Positions 1 to 10,015 of a stretch of DNA of 64,000 nt are shown here, piece after piece. A program made the translations under genes and the position numbers. Each line of letters starts with the position of its first letter. The first letter of the stretch is position 1. Where the stretch lies: NCBI GenBank assembly GCA_944472155.2, contig OX235279.1, positions 174,633,868-174,697,867 of the forward strand, written 5' to 3'. Below the pieces are notes generated by a model, which searched no databases, was not told the origin of the DNA, and worked only from the letters and a program-made list of their open reading frames with translations. The DNA comes from Trichobilharzia szidati. Taxonomy: Eukaryota; Platyhelminthes; Trematoda; Strigeidida; Schistosomatidae.

Positions 1-127
1 GTGAATAATAATAATAATTATTGTGAATGGAAATTTCGCCTCGCAAGTCGATAGTTATCCTCTCGTTTTCAAGCGATATCTGCTAGCTGTCTATTTTGGG
101 ATAAAAGCTTCTCGGATATATATATAT

Positions 128-306
128 TGTAATTCCAGTGATCATACTTTACAAATCGGTATTATTTTAAAAACACTAATATTGTTATTGACTACTAATA
201 TTCTAGAATATTCTGTGTATATAAACATATCCATGTATATATTTGTAGAGCCGGAAGAGGAATTTATCGAAAAGAATATTCTTTGCTCGATTATTTTGTG
301 TTTTAG
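128..306 (+). repeat. Left pseudo-LTR of the Penelope-like element
   Basis: This stretch closely matches 2850-3029 in the same orientation, including the shared words GACTACTRATATTCTAGAAT and TCGAAAAGAATATTCTTT. The two copies differ at scattered positions by roughly 10-15 percent by eye. PLEs are known for such pseudo-LTRs. Confidence 0.75.
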
Positions 307-386
307 ATATGTTTGAATGAATATTTTTGCTATATTGAAATCTTCTGAGCATCATTCATTTTGCGATAAAAGTACTCAGCGAGTAT

Positions 387-2412
387 TTGAAGTATAGCGC
401 AAGGCTCAGCGAAGCAAAGACTACTGTTGACTTTATCCATCAGTGTATTGAAACAAACCGGTACCCTAAATCTTATTGGAAATCTCTGCGCCGTAACAGA
501 GTCCGGCCTAATGATAAGACACTCAAACGCCATGCACGTAATCAAATTGACTCAATTCAATCGTGTATTACTGAGTTATCGAAGAATGTGACAGAAAGGT
601 TCTATGCTGTCGACGAATTACCAGAAAACTTAAAGAAACTATTTTTAGATTATGTGGATGTAATTTCGAGTAAGAAGAAAGCAAAGAAACGCATGAAGCT
701 GGTACAGAGTTTAGAGAACAAGGCACCTGAAACAAGATTTCCTCCGAACCCAAATCGGATGTAATACTTAGTGAAGTGGATCTGCAGGTTTTATTGCTTG
801 GCCCTAAATTTTGTGATAGCCATGTGAAAAAATTAACAAAATGGATGCACAAATTCAGTTTGAAAGTCTCTACACTCAAACGGAAGGCCTGACACCCTCA
901 TCAGCTGAAGAAGTTGAACCACTTAAATCAACACTGGTCGATTGTTGCTATTATTACATGAATAGTAAACGCAATTCGGATAGTATTTGGACCAAAATAC
1001 ATAGAGAAGCCCTGGATGTTCTCCGTAAAAATGATAACATAATAATAACAAAACCGGATAAGCGGTCAGGAGTGGTTATCATGAACAAAACGGATTACTT
1101 TGAGAAGATGAATACTATTCTTAATGATAATCTAAAATCCCTAAAAATCTCCTCTTCTCTGGATCCGATTGAAAAGATAGAGAAACAGTTAGCGGAAACA
1201 TTGAAAAGACTGAAACAACAAGGCTTCATCTCACAGAGTCAGTACACATCACTTAAACCCACTGGAACGTTCACACCAAGACTATATAGCTCATCTAAAG
1301 TGCACAGAAATGGTGTACCGCTTCGATGACCAGTATTAGATATGTTAAATTCACCATACCATCCCGTAGCCAAATGGTTGTTAATCGAACTCTTACAGCC
1401 TCTTCATACTGAGTTGGTGAAACACAGTGTAAAGGATACTTTTGGATTTATTGAAAGGATAAAAGATTTAAATGTTGACAATAAATTCATGATATCATTT
1501 GATGTATCTTCCTTATTCACGAATGTACCACTTATGGAAATCGTGGACTTTGTATTGGAAGAACTCAAAAGAAGAAACATCGATGTTGGCATTCCTGTAT
1601 CTTTTATGAAAGACCTTCTCTTGAAATGTACAATGAATGTCCACTTTTTATTTAATAAGGAACTATATAGACAAATCGACGGTGTGGCAATGGGGTCACC
1701 ACTAGGACCCATTCCAGCCGACATTTTTCTTGCGAAACTAGAAAGTGGTCCTTTGAAAGATGTTATTAATGAACTTGAATTCTATTGTCGTTACATGGAT
1801 GATACATTTTTGATTATGAAAAATGAGGAGGAGGCAAAGAACATCCTGGATAAATTTAACGAAGTTCATCCTGCAATAAATTTTACTATTGAGAAAGAAA
1901 AAGATTCTAGTATTTCATTTTTAGACGTCCTTATGACCAGAAAAGAGGATGGTACAATAAAAAGAAGTGTATATAGAAAACCTACATCAACTGGTCAGTA
2001 TACACATTTTCTCAGCTTCGTGCCCTTGAAATACAAACGCAATCTGATAAAGTGCTTGGTTCATAGAGCAAGAGCAATTTGCTCGGACGAATGTCTTGAT
2101 GAAGAACTTAATAATATTAAACAGTTGCTAAGTGAAAATGGTTATCCTGAAAAGTTTATTGATAAGAATATGATTCTAAAACCAAAGCAGCCCAAGTTAC
2201 CAACAGTTCCAAAAAAGGCCTTATTCATACAAATGCAGTTCCTTCGAGACAACACCAGTGAGATACTAACACAGCGCCTTAGAAATGCGGTAAAAAGAGC
2301 ATTCCCTGCTGCCGAATTACGCTGTATCTTTAAAACCACTCCTCTTTTGCGTTCGGGAGTAAAAGACAAACTGCCTAATTTCGCCTCCATCCATGTGTAT
2401 CTACCAATTTAA
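387..2412 (+). pseudogene. PLE reverse transcriptase reading frame, broken
   Basis: The frame runs from about 387 to 735, shifts, and continues from about 740 through 1326, a TGA at 1327-1329, and 1330-2412. Removing that codon in thought leaves a smooth family-like protein, so the stop looks like a 3-nt insertion or a single nonsense lesion. Visible RT motifs are SFDVSSLFTNVP (motif A), DGVAMGSPLGP (motif B), YCRYMDDTFL (catalytic YMDD, motif C) and FLDVLMTRKEDG downstream. The RT core is about 350 residues, usual for PLEs. It lies between the pseudo-LTRs on the same strand and leads into the GIY-YIG remnant. Confidence 0.85.
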
Positions 2413-2429
2413 CTGCTCCTGTGGAGTGA

Positions 2430-2680
2430 GCCAGTTACATAGGCCGTACAATTAGGCGTGTTTCTCGTCGAATTTCCGAACATCACCCTGCTTAGTGGTT
2501 AAGCAAAGGACAAACAAAATCTATTCGCAGCGCTATTCTATCTCATCTTGTGGATACAGAACACAAGATTGACGTTAACCATGCTTTCAGGGTGATTTAC
2601 CGCATACCTACGAACCTCAATTTTGCCTTAAGAGTTCGACTACTAAACATTGCTGAGGCTGGCTGTGGGGATCCATATTA
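2430..2680 (+). pseudogene. PLE GIY-YIG endonuclease remnant
   Basis: In the frame starting at 2430 the translation reads [20 protein letters not shown], has a stop, and resumes with WLSKGQTKSIRSAILSHLVD and a [20 protein letters not shown] segment. YIGRT matches the second half of the GIY-YIG nuclease signature found C-terminal to the RT in most PLEs. The domain is broken by stops and is in a different frame from the upstream RT, so it is a fossil here. The same segment occurs at 40540-40800 (minus) and 55090-55340 (plus). Confidence 0.75.
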
Positions 2681-2849
2681 ATAAGCCTAATTTATGCATC
2701 CAAAAGAAGTTAGTTCAGTCATTATCATTACCTTGGCCATCTAGGTTTGAATGATCATGAATTTTTGTGGAATTTTCCTAATTTTAGTTGATATTCTATT
2801 CGCTACTATCTTTATTATTATTATTATAATTTAAGCATCTTTAATGAAC

Positions 2850-3029
2850 TGTAATTCCATTGTGATCTTACTTTACAAATCGATATTATTTAAAATACAC
2901 TAATATTGTTATTGACTACTGATATTCTAGAATATTCTGTGTATATCAACATATATATGTATAGAATTGTAGAACCAGAAGAGGAAATTATCGAAAAGAA
3001 TATTCTTTACTTGATTATTTTGTGTTTTA
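2850..3029 (+). repeat. Right pseudo-LTR of the Penelope-like element
   Basis: Direct repeat partner of 128-306. It ends about 43 bp from the donor-side end of the reversed TRIM37 exon 5 copy, which marks the insertion point of the PLE inside intron 5. The same junction is seen near 40190 in the right arm, so the insertion predates the duplication. Confidence 0.75.
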
Positions 3030-3071
3030 TAAAAAAAAGTAAATCTATAAATAATAAATAAATAAACTTAC

Positions 3072-3282
3072 AACATCTTGAAATAATGATATTAGTTCTA
3101 AGTGTCTGTGCTTTAATTGATCCATTTCACCTTTGATTTGTTTAACATGTTCATTATAGACTTCATCCAATGGACGAAATGAATGTTGTTCATGCTTGTT
3201 ATCAAATAATGCACATTGATGACAGATCGAAAAATCACACGTTGAGCAAAATACAGATAAACGTTCATTGTGCAATTCACAG
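3072..3282 (-). pseudogene. TRIM37: Reversed copy of TRIM37 exon 5 (B-box)
   Basis: This 211-nt block is the reverse complement of exon 5 at 39939-40149 with one difference (a Leu codon CTA here, TTA there). It keeps the AG acceptor and GTAAG donor. It encodes the B-box with [15 protein letters not shown] and the start of the coiled coil. No RING exons 1-3 and no exons 6-7 accompany it in the left arm, so it cannot make a TRIM37 protein by itself. It could be spliced into an unrelated minus-strand transcript or be transcribed as antisense from the plus strand. Confidence 0.9.
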
Positions 3283-3443
3283 CTGAAAACAAAAACAAAC
3301 AAAATCATATACGCATACATACATACGACGTATACATTGTCGTTAATCAGTACATACGATTTTATTTGTTGATTTTCACATTTTCTTACCAACAGAAAGA
3401 AAAGGAGGATTTAGGAGAGAAAAACGTGACAAGCGTACTTTGA

Positions 3444-3569
3444 TTGAGTACACACTAGGGGTAACCATCAGTCAAGTTCGCTATATGACCATCAAGGTGC
3501 ACTCTGAATTGTTCATATTAAATGGTCACATTGCAAATGCATGACACTTGTTACCTAGTGTGCACTCAA
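3444..3569. repeat. 126-bp inverted-repeat element (MITE-like)
   Basis: The ends are TTGAGTACACACTAGGGGTA and, inverted, TTGAGTGCACACTAGGTAAC, giving arms of about 20 bp with few mismatches. Further inside, TGACCAT and ATGGTCA also pair. It lies in intron 4 next to exon 5 and is present in both arms (about 39654-39779 on the right). No coding capacity. A short non-autonomous DNA element is possible but no clear target duplication is seen. Confidence 0.45.
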
Positions 3570-3904
3570 TGGAAGTATCTAACACAGTCCTACAGGAGGT
3601 CAGTAGCGAGACAGAAAAGCTAAGTGATAACATTTCTCGTTGCAGCACTAAGTGATGCGGTTTCGAATCTCATTAGGGATATGAGTTCCTTGAAGTTTGC
3701 AGATACACCTTGCTGACTGGTGAGTGTCCAGGGCTTCCTGACGACTACCCCCGAACATCTAATAACAACAATTCAGAATGCAGGGGCGTGATGTCAAGCC
3801 GCCTAGCATGGTGACCACACTGCAAATGTGACTGATAGAATTCAGTCCGCACCAAACGAAGGACTGAACACACCACACTACTCTACACCTAGTGTCCAAT
3901 CCAA

Positions 3905-5075
3905 TCTTATTATTATATGATTGTTTCCTTTAATTCCTAGAGGAACATAGGGTTTCAGCCGAACGTCTCCACTGCGTTCGGTTATCTACCAACGTTCTCG
4001 ACTGGCTCCACATCTGCCTACATGCTTTCATCTCCTCTTCACATCACCTCCTCCATGTCACCCTTGCACTGACGACCAACAAACTCACCACTTCCCAGTC
4101 TGCTTCCACTCAACCGATGGCCTAGCGTGTGATATCACTTACTCGATGGTTTGTTTTCTCAGAGTATCGCCAATCTGCCTCCATTTCTTCCTGGATATTT
4201 GTTGCACAGTCGGTTCCTGCTGAGTTGATTCGTTCATTGCCAGAGATCCCACCCTGTTGCTGATCTTCCATGTCCGGCCATCTGATCTGGAGCAGTACTG
4301 AGCGAAGACAGCTGTTGATGAAAGTCTGTAGCTTGTTCGAAGTACCCCCCGTGACGCACAGTGCAAGTCTCTGATCCGTATGGTTAGCAGCACTGACTTC
4401 ACATGGGAGTTGAGATTCCGGATCTTGTTTTTCATGCTGAGTGCTGTTGACTTCCACATAGACTTGTGAGTAATGAGAACTTGCCTTACTTTTCCAATCC
4501 TTGCTTTGATATCCTCATCAGTTCCGTCCACCTGTAGTTGAGACAACGCTTCCCAGGTCGGTAGGTAAATGAGGTTACTTCTTTCAGATCTCTCTTATTT
4601 ATGCTGGCTGATTGATGTTGCTGCTGACCAGGGGTCTTCATCAACTCTGTTTTCTCTATGTTCACCTGAAGGAAGTCCTATCTTCTCTGAATGCTTCTGC
4701 CAACTTGTTGCTTTTCACTCGCATATCTTCCAGTCTATGGGAAATCAGACACACATTATCGGCGAAGTCCAGATCCTCCAACGTTTTTGTGTGGGTCCAT
4801 TATATGCCTATTTCCTCGTTGCCCACCATCAGTCTGTCGCATTATCCAGTCTATCGCATAAGGGAAATCATTGGAGATAGTAGGCAGCCAGCTTGTCTTA
4901 CTCCGGTCTTCACTTAGAAGGAATCCATCAGCTCCCCTTTGTGTAGGATGTCAATCGCAGGCCCGAATATCTCAGTGGTAACGTCGCTGACTACAGCACT
5001 GGGTGACACACGGACGGATCTCAGAATGGACATGAGTTCCTTCAAGGTTGCAGATACGCCTTACTAATGAGTGCT
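3905..5075 (-). mobile_element. RTE-type LINE fragment, 3' end, degenerate
   Basis: Read on the minus strand the block ends with the family signature GAAACCCTATGTTCCTCTAG followed by an ATAATAATAA-type tail at 3905-3925. Translated pieces match the C-terminal part of the RTE at 12070-14975: [17 protein letters not shown], [15 protein letters not shown] and RWPD segments, but in broken frames. The 5' part (to about 5075) matches the end of the RT domain. The counterpart in the right arm is 38130-39310. Confidence 0.75.
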
Positions 5076-5177
5076 GTCGTTTAACAGATTTTATGAGAAC
5101 TAAACAAATTCTAACAAGAGCTGCGTAACAACACAAAGGAAATTATTAGCATAAATCTTAGGGCAAAGACAATTACT

Positions 5178-5214
5178 TGTGTGTGTGTGTGTGCGTGTCT
5201 GTGTTTGTGTCCAT
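5178..5214. repeat. (TG)n microsatellite
   Basis: Imperfect TG run inside the left arm; the right arm has a CA-rich equivalent near 38014-38045 with a different repeat number. Confidence 0.85.
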
Positions 5215-5740
5215 ACATGTGAACAACGCTGCTTGTCAGTCAAAGCTAGTTTTTCTATGGTTTCTGCAGGGCGTTATCCCTAACCTAAAACTACTAAGAA
5301 CTAAAACAACAACGACGAAAGTCGTCTTAATAAAGTTGTGTAATAACTGACGTGGTATATGCATATGAATCAATACTAGACTAATGGTAAGCAAACGCAA
5401 ATACTGTGGAATTCAACAGTTTAACTTTGTAAGGGTATACTGTTTTTTGTGTGTGTTAAACAGTACTAGGCTGTTGTTCGACATTTCGTAGATTTTAGCT
5501 TCTATCTTGATAAGACGTTGTGTCTGCTGAGTTCCAAAGTTAGGGATTAAACTGGAAAGCCAAACCGTAACTGAACGCCAACTAATATATATATATATAT
5601 ATGTTAATTTATCGATCGACCAACTTGACAGACAATTACTCACCTAACTAGGTGAGAATTATCTTATGTCTTTTCCTTTCATTACTTCGTTTCACCCCAC
5701 CCACCCCAACCTCACTACACTTTCCCTACTTCACTTTCAT

Positions 5741-6322
5741 TGTAAGATCAATTCAATTCCTATCCTTGAATCAAGTCAACCTGTCCCGGATCAGCCTAGC
5801 ATTGTTGCAACACAATTATCCATGCTATCCCACCTTGTTTAATTAACTGTGTATGTGTGTTTTTACTTCGATCCTTTTAGTCAGACAGTTGAACTCATGA
5901 CCCAATCAGAGTATTTTTGTGAACTGTTATTTTGCTGCCCCATGTCTTACTTTGTATTATTCTGTTGAGTTTATCTTATTTATTGATTGGTTAAGTAGCC
6001 AATTAAATTCTATCTTTGTGCCTATGCTTTGTCTATCTCTTACTTGGGTTCATTCTTCTACTGACTGCTTACCTGAACGGTCGTGTCTGATCCGGCTAGT
6101 TCGTAATTTTGGCTTTAACATTATTCCGCTCTGATAGCGGTGCCTTGCTTTCTGTTAAGCATTGTGTATTGTACTCTTGAAACCGTTAAGGTTTGTTGTA
6201 TATATATTAATTGATTTGTTTATTAATAGTACCGTAGAAACAGTGACCGGCTTCTTGTTTGTTCTGGACCGGGATAGCCTATATCTACGCGTGACTTAAT
6301 TTCAAGCGATATTGCGCTTACA
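5741..6322 (+). repeat. 5' LTR of Pao/BEL element
   Basis: 582 bp, starts TGTAAGATC, ends GCTTACA, preceded by the target duplication TTCAT. Matches the 3' LTR with no difference that I could see, which implies a young insertion. It should carry the element's promoter; I cannot place a TATA box or start site with confidence. Confidence 0.95.
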
Positions 6323-6550
6323 GTACTTAACGTCTAGAGTTAAAGTTTGCCGGATCAGCCGTTGACGGAAGAGACCGTACTGAACTGGTCAGTACTTAAC
6401 GTATAGAGTTAAAGTTATCCGGATCAGCCCTTGACGGAAGAGACCGTACCGAACTGGTCAGTACCTATCGCCTTGACAGAAAATCCGTACTGAACTGGTC
6501 AGTACTCAACGTCAAACAGAAAATCCCGTACTGAACTGGTCAGTACTCAA
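6322..6550 (+). repeat. Tandem repeats in the Pao/BEL leader
   Basis: Four units run directly from the end of the 5' LTR. Each starts AGTACT or AGTACC and ends GAACTGGTC; two are about 68 bp and contain AGAGTTAAAGTT and GACGGAAGAGACCGTAC, two are about 41 bp. The last AGTACTCAAC precedes the coding frame by about 70 bp. The block lies where a tRNA primer-binding site would be expected, and no clear one was found. Confidence 0.8.
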
Positions 6551-6623
6551 CATTCATCCAGAAGAAACTTTGGTTAATTGGCAGCACGCAACGTTGTTGA
6601 GAATACATTTTTTCTTTGGAACA

Positions 6624-8729
6624 ATGCAAACCAGATCGGGGAAGCAAATTTTGGAGCAGCAGTCGGAGAGTCGGCAAGTCCCTGTTTGCATAAATGATCA
6701 TGTTGATAACCTTTCGTGCCCCGGCTCTCATGTCAGTAGGTCGAAACCATCATTATCGCGAGTAACTAGTGCTAAGTCGTCGCTACTAAGGGCGCAGCTA
6801 AAGGAGAAACAGCTTCGAGAGGAGTTAGAGTTAGAGAAAAAGTTGCTAAAGGCTAGACATGATGTCGAAATGGCCGAGCTGCATGTGAAGTTAGCCGTGG
6901 ACGACAAACGGAACATTGGAAATACTAAAAGAGGCACTGTCAACTACGCTCGAATCAGCGAAGATAGTATCAAAGATGACATCAGAAGGCCATATGAAGC
7001 TGAGTTCAGGGATACTGAAGAAAACGAACAGTCATTTTCTATCGAAGATCGTAATGCAGTCGAGTTGGTTACTCAAAGCACTGTCTTAGAAAAGGGGCAT
7101 TACATCATTCCCTTGCCATGGAAAGATCCAGCAAAGGTAATGGACAATATTTATGTAGTTGCCATAAATCGGTTACTCAGTCTGAAATGGAGGTTATCGC
7201 GTGACAAGAACCTTTTAGCACGATATGTGGATGGTATAAATACGATGTTAGAAAATGGTTATGCCCTTCCGGTACCCATAGAGCAGCTAGCAGCCAACTA
7301 TCGCCCGAAGTGGTATCTTCCACATCATCCCGTAAAGAAACCGAAAAAGCCAGATAAACTGAGAATAGTTGTAGATTGCGCCGCAACCTTTAGAGGCTAT
7401 TATTTGAACGATAAGCCACATGAAGCGCATGATACGATTACCGAGCTTGTTGGTGTTCTGTTGCGCTTTCGAGAAAAACCTATTGCTGTAGTCGCGGACA
7501 TAGCTGATATGTTTATGCAAGTGAAGGTGCCAGTAGACGATCGACGAGCGTTACTATTTCTGTGGTGGAAAAATGGTTTTCTAGACGAAGAGCCGCAGGA
7601 GTTTCAGATGACAGCGCATCCGTTCGGGGCAACTTCATCACCCTTCTGTGCGAACTTCGCGTTGAGAAAGGCAGTAGAGGACTTTGGTTGCTTATATCGG
7701 GAAACAGTAAGAGATATAGTACGGAACAACTTTTATGTCGACGACTGCTTGGCATGCTTTGAGGATGTTGAGACCGCCAGTAGGTTTATCACTGATGTAA
7801 GTGATCTGCTAAGTCATGCAGGTTTCCGACGGCTTAAATGGGTTGCTAACCGGGCAGAAGTACTAAAATCGGTAACGCTAAAGGAGCCTTCCCCGACGTC
7901 TCGACTCATCAATGGAGATACAGTGAAGGTGAAACGTACGTTGGGTTCAGAATGGAACTCTGAGGTAGATTGCTTTGTTTTCCCCTTCAAAATCTCGCGA
8001 GAACCTGTTACAAGACGTGGCATTCTATCAGTAGTATCTTCTGTCTTTGATCCACTTGGGATACTGTCGCCACTGTTCTTTCCGGCAAAGCTGATGTTAC
8101 AGTCATTCTGCAAACAAAATATGGGATGGGTTCAGTCACTGTCCACACAAAACGACGAAGTCTGGCAGAATTGGATAGGCGCCGTGGAGAGAATAGCGGC
8201 TTTGAGAATCCTTAGATGTATTGGACCCAATTTCGATTCTGAAAACTGCACCCAACAGTTACATATACTATGTGGTAAGGCAGAAGTAGAACGTATATTG
8301 AGTGATCGACCGCTTGTACCACCAACGTCGGATAGTAGAGATCATCTAACTCTCACGCCAAATCACCTACTATTGGTCTGTCGAAGCATAAGTATGGAGA
8401 CTCCATCAGATACTGTCCAAGTATACAACTCTGGATGGAGGCAGGCTATGCATCTAGCAGCGTCGTTTTGGCATAGATGGAAGCGAAAATGTGTACCCTT
8501 ACTTCAAACGAGACAGAAATGGATCAAAAAGTCTAAAAATATATCCCCAGGGGATGCGGTGATGATTGCGCCAGAATCTTCGACGAGAGACCGTTGGCCG
8601 CTAGGAGTTATTGTGGGATGCGAGCAATCCGCGGATGGACTTGTCAGAACCGTTACGATAAAAACGAGAAATGGCGAGGTGAAGCGCGATATACGTAAGA
8701 TATGCCTACTAGAGGGAAGTCATTTGTAA
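6624..8729 (+). CDS. Pao/BEL Gag-RT-integrase C-terminal fusion polyprotein
   Basis: The first ATG (6624, MQTRSGKQ) opens a frame of 701 residues without a stop. Residues about 1-140 are a Gag-like N-terminus rich in charged coiled-coil sequence (LREELELEKKLLKARHDVEM). From about residue 165 (GHYIIPLPWKDP) the Pao-type RT follows, with KWYLPHHPVKKP, RIVVDCAATFRG, ADIADMFMQVKVP, FGATSSPFCANFAL and the catalytic FYVDD. At about 8270 the first residues of an RNase H domain (QLHILC) run straight into the end of integrase (ILSDRPLVPP, LTPNHLLL, WPLGVIVG, the DUF5641-type tail). Zinc knuckles, protease, RNase H and the integrase DDE core are absent. The deletions kept the frame, so a product is conceivable, but it could not complete transposition without help. 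Confidence 0.9.
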   Translation: MQTRSGKQILEQQSESRQVPVCINDHVDNLSCPGSHVSRSKPSLSRVTSAKSSLLRAQLKEKQLREELELEKKLLKARHDVEMAELHVKLAVDDKRNIGNTKRGTVNYARISEDSIKDDIRRPYEAEFRDTEENEQSFSIEDRNAVELVTQSTVLEKGHYIIPLPWKDPAKVMDNIYVVAINRLLSLKWRLSRDKNLLARYVDGINTMLENGYALPVPIEQLAANYRPKWYLPHHPVKKPKKPDKLRIVVDCAATFRGYYLNDKPHEAHDTITELVGVLLRFREKPIAVVADIADMFMQVKVPVDDRRALLFLWWKNGFLDEEPQEFQMTAHPFGATSSPFCANFALRKAVEDFGCLYRETVRDIVRNNFYVDDCLACFEDVETASRFITDVSDLLSHAGFRRLKWVANRAEVLKSVTLKEPSPTSRLINGDTVKVKRTLGSEWNSEVDCFVFPFKISREPVTRRGILSVVSSVFDPLGILSPLFFPAKLMLQSFCKQNMGWVQSLSTQNDEVWQNWIGAVERIAALRILRCIGPNFDSENCTQQLHILCGKAEVERILSDRPLVPPTSDSRDHLTLTPNHLLLVCRSISMETPSDTVQVYNSGWRQAMHLAASFWHRWKRKCVPLLQTRQKWIKKSKNISPGDAVMIAPESSTRDRWPLGVIVGCEQSADGLVRTVTIKTRNGEVKRDIRKICLLEGSHL

Positions 8730-8798
8730 GAGAGCCGGGCACGAGGGTTATTCTGTGTAACATGATTCATAAAATCCTAGTCGGATTTTGGGGGCCGG

Positions 8799-9380
8799 TG
8801 TAAGATCAATTCAATTCCTATCCTTGAATCAAGTCAACCTGTCCCGGATCAGCCTAGCATTGTTGCAACACAATTATCCATGCTATCCCACCTTGTTTAA
8901 TTAACTGTGTATGTGTGTTTTTACTTCGATCCTTTTAGTCAGACAGTTGAACTCATGACCCAATCAGAGTATTTTTGTGAACTGTTATTTTGCTGCCCCA
9001 TGTCTTACTTTGTATTATTCTGTTGAGTTTATCTTATTTATTGATTGGTTAAGTAGCCAATTAAATTCTATCTTTGTGCCTATGCTTTGTCTATCTCTTA
9101 CTTGGGTTCATTCTTCTACTGACTGCTTACCTGAACGGTCGTGTCTGATCCGGCTAGTTCGTAATTTTGGCTTTAACATTATTCCGCTCTGATAGCGGTG
9201 CCTTGCTTTCTGTTAAGCATTGTGTATTGTACTCTTGAAACCGTTAAGGTTTGTTGTATATATATTAATTGATTTGTTTATTAATAGTACCGTAGAAACA
9301 GTGACCGGCTTCTTGTTTGTTCTGGACCGGGATAGCCTATATCTACGCGTGACTTAATTTCAAGCGATATTGCGCTTACA
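8799..9380 (+). repeat. 3' LTR of Pao/BEL element
   Basis: 582-bp partner of the 5' LTR, preceded by the polypurine tract TTTTGGGGGCCGG and followed by TTCAT. Its promoter, if active, points toward the reversed TRIM37 exon 4 copy 477 bp downstream. Confidence 0.95.
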
Positions 9381-9856
9381 TTCATATTAGACTTAATTTT
9401 CTATCCTTGGAATTCTACTCACTATGTTATATCATCATCTTTACACTAGACTTAGTACACACCGAATTTTGGTTTTTCAATCTTATGAATTCTAATCACT
9501 GTACTTTATTATCTCTCATTGCGCAGTTACCGCTACCTTATCGCCACCCTAACAACTAATAAATTGAGATAACCGTATTATCCTTATGTTTTATCCCACT
9601 ATGACTTTCTTACAACAATCCTTACTAGAGGAATGATTAACGATGATAAACAAAATGCATGTTAAAATTGTACTGTAACTGGTCTTAATAAATACTATAG
9701 GTTTTACGCAGCTGAAGAGAACCTACGAAACAAAATGGATCTATGTTAATCCACACATATGTTTGTCCTACATTTGCTCAAATTTATAAAGGGGAATTCG
9801 TGTACGAAATATATATATATATATATACTCATGCAACAAAAGAAAAATGTTCTTAC

Positions 9857-10015
9857 ATATCAACATTAGAGGCTGCTGCACTATTGGCGGATCCTGACTG
9901 ATCACCCTGACCAATAGACTTAGATGAAGTTGCTTGCGACTGTAGATTATCCAACTGCTGGGTAACTTCATCAGCCCAACGGCAGTTAATCAGCTCATAA
10001 ATATGTAGTGATGCA
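9857..10015 (-). pseudogene. TRIM37: Reversed copy of TRIM37 exon 4
   Basis: 159 nt, reverse complement of exon 4 at 36669-36827 and identical to it by eye, with intact AG acceptor (10016-10017 side) and GTAAG donor. It encodes the end of the RING-proximal linker ([19 protein letters not shown]) and a Ser/Gly-rich stretch. No upstream RING exons are present in this arm. Confidence 0.92.

Larger units (their letters stand above)
128..3029 (+). mobile_element. Penelope-like retroelement, near complete but decayed
   Basis: The element consists of a direct repeat of about 180 bp at each end (128-306 and 2850-3029), a reverse-transcriptase region and a GIY-YIG endonuclease remnant. This order, RT followed by GIY-YIG with pseudo-LTRs, is the known architecture of Penelope-like elements (PLEs). 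The coding region carries one frameshift near 735 and one in-frame TGA at 1327-1329, and further stops lie in the endonuclease part, so it is not autonomous now. Its 3' end lies only about 40 bp from the reversed copy of TRIM37 exon 5. A shortened copy of the same insertion is present in the right arm at 40190-41292. Confidence 0.85.
5741..9380 (+). mobile_element. Pao/BEL LTR retrotransposon, internally deleted, recent insertion
   Basis: Two 582-bp LTRs (5741-6322 and 8799-9380) begin TGTAAGATC and end GCGCTTACA and look identical by eye. The target duplication TTCAT is at 5736-5740 and 9381-9385. The right arm at about 37300 carries the uninterrupted empty site with a single TTCAT, which proves insertion after the segmental duplication. 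Between the LTRs are a tandem-repeat leader, one long open frame with Gag start, RT and integrase C-terminus, and a G-rich polypurine tract (8788-8798). At 3.6 kb it is much shorter than full Pao/BEL elements (usually 6 kb or more): protease, RNase H and the integrase core are missing. Confidence 0.95.

Noticed and set aside
5919..6134. 71-codon frame repeated at 8977-9192
   Set aside because: Both lie inside the Pao/BEL LTRs; identity reflects LTR identity, not a gene.
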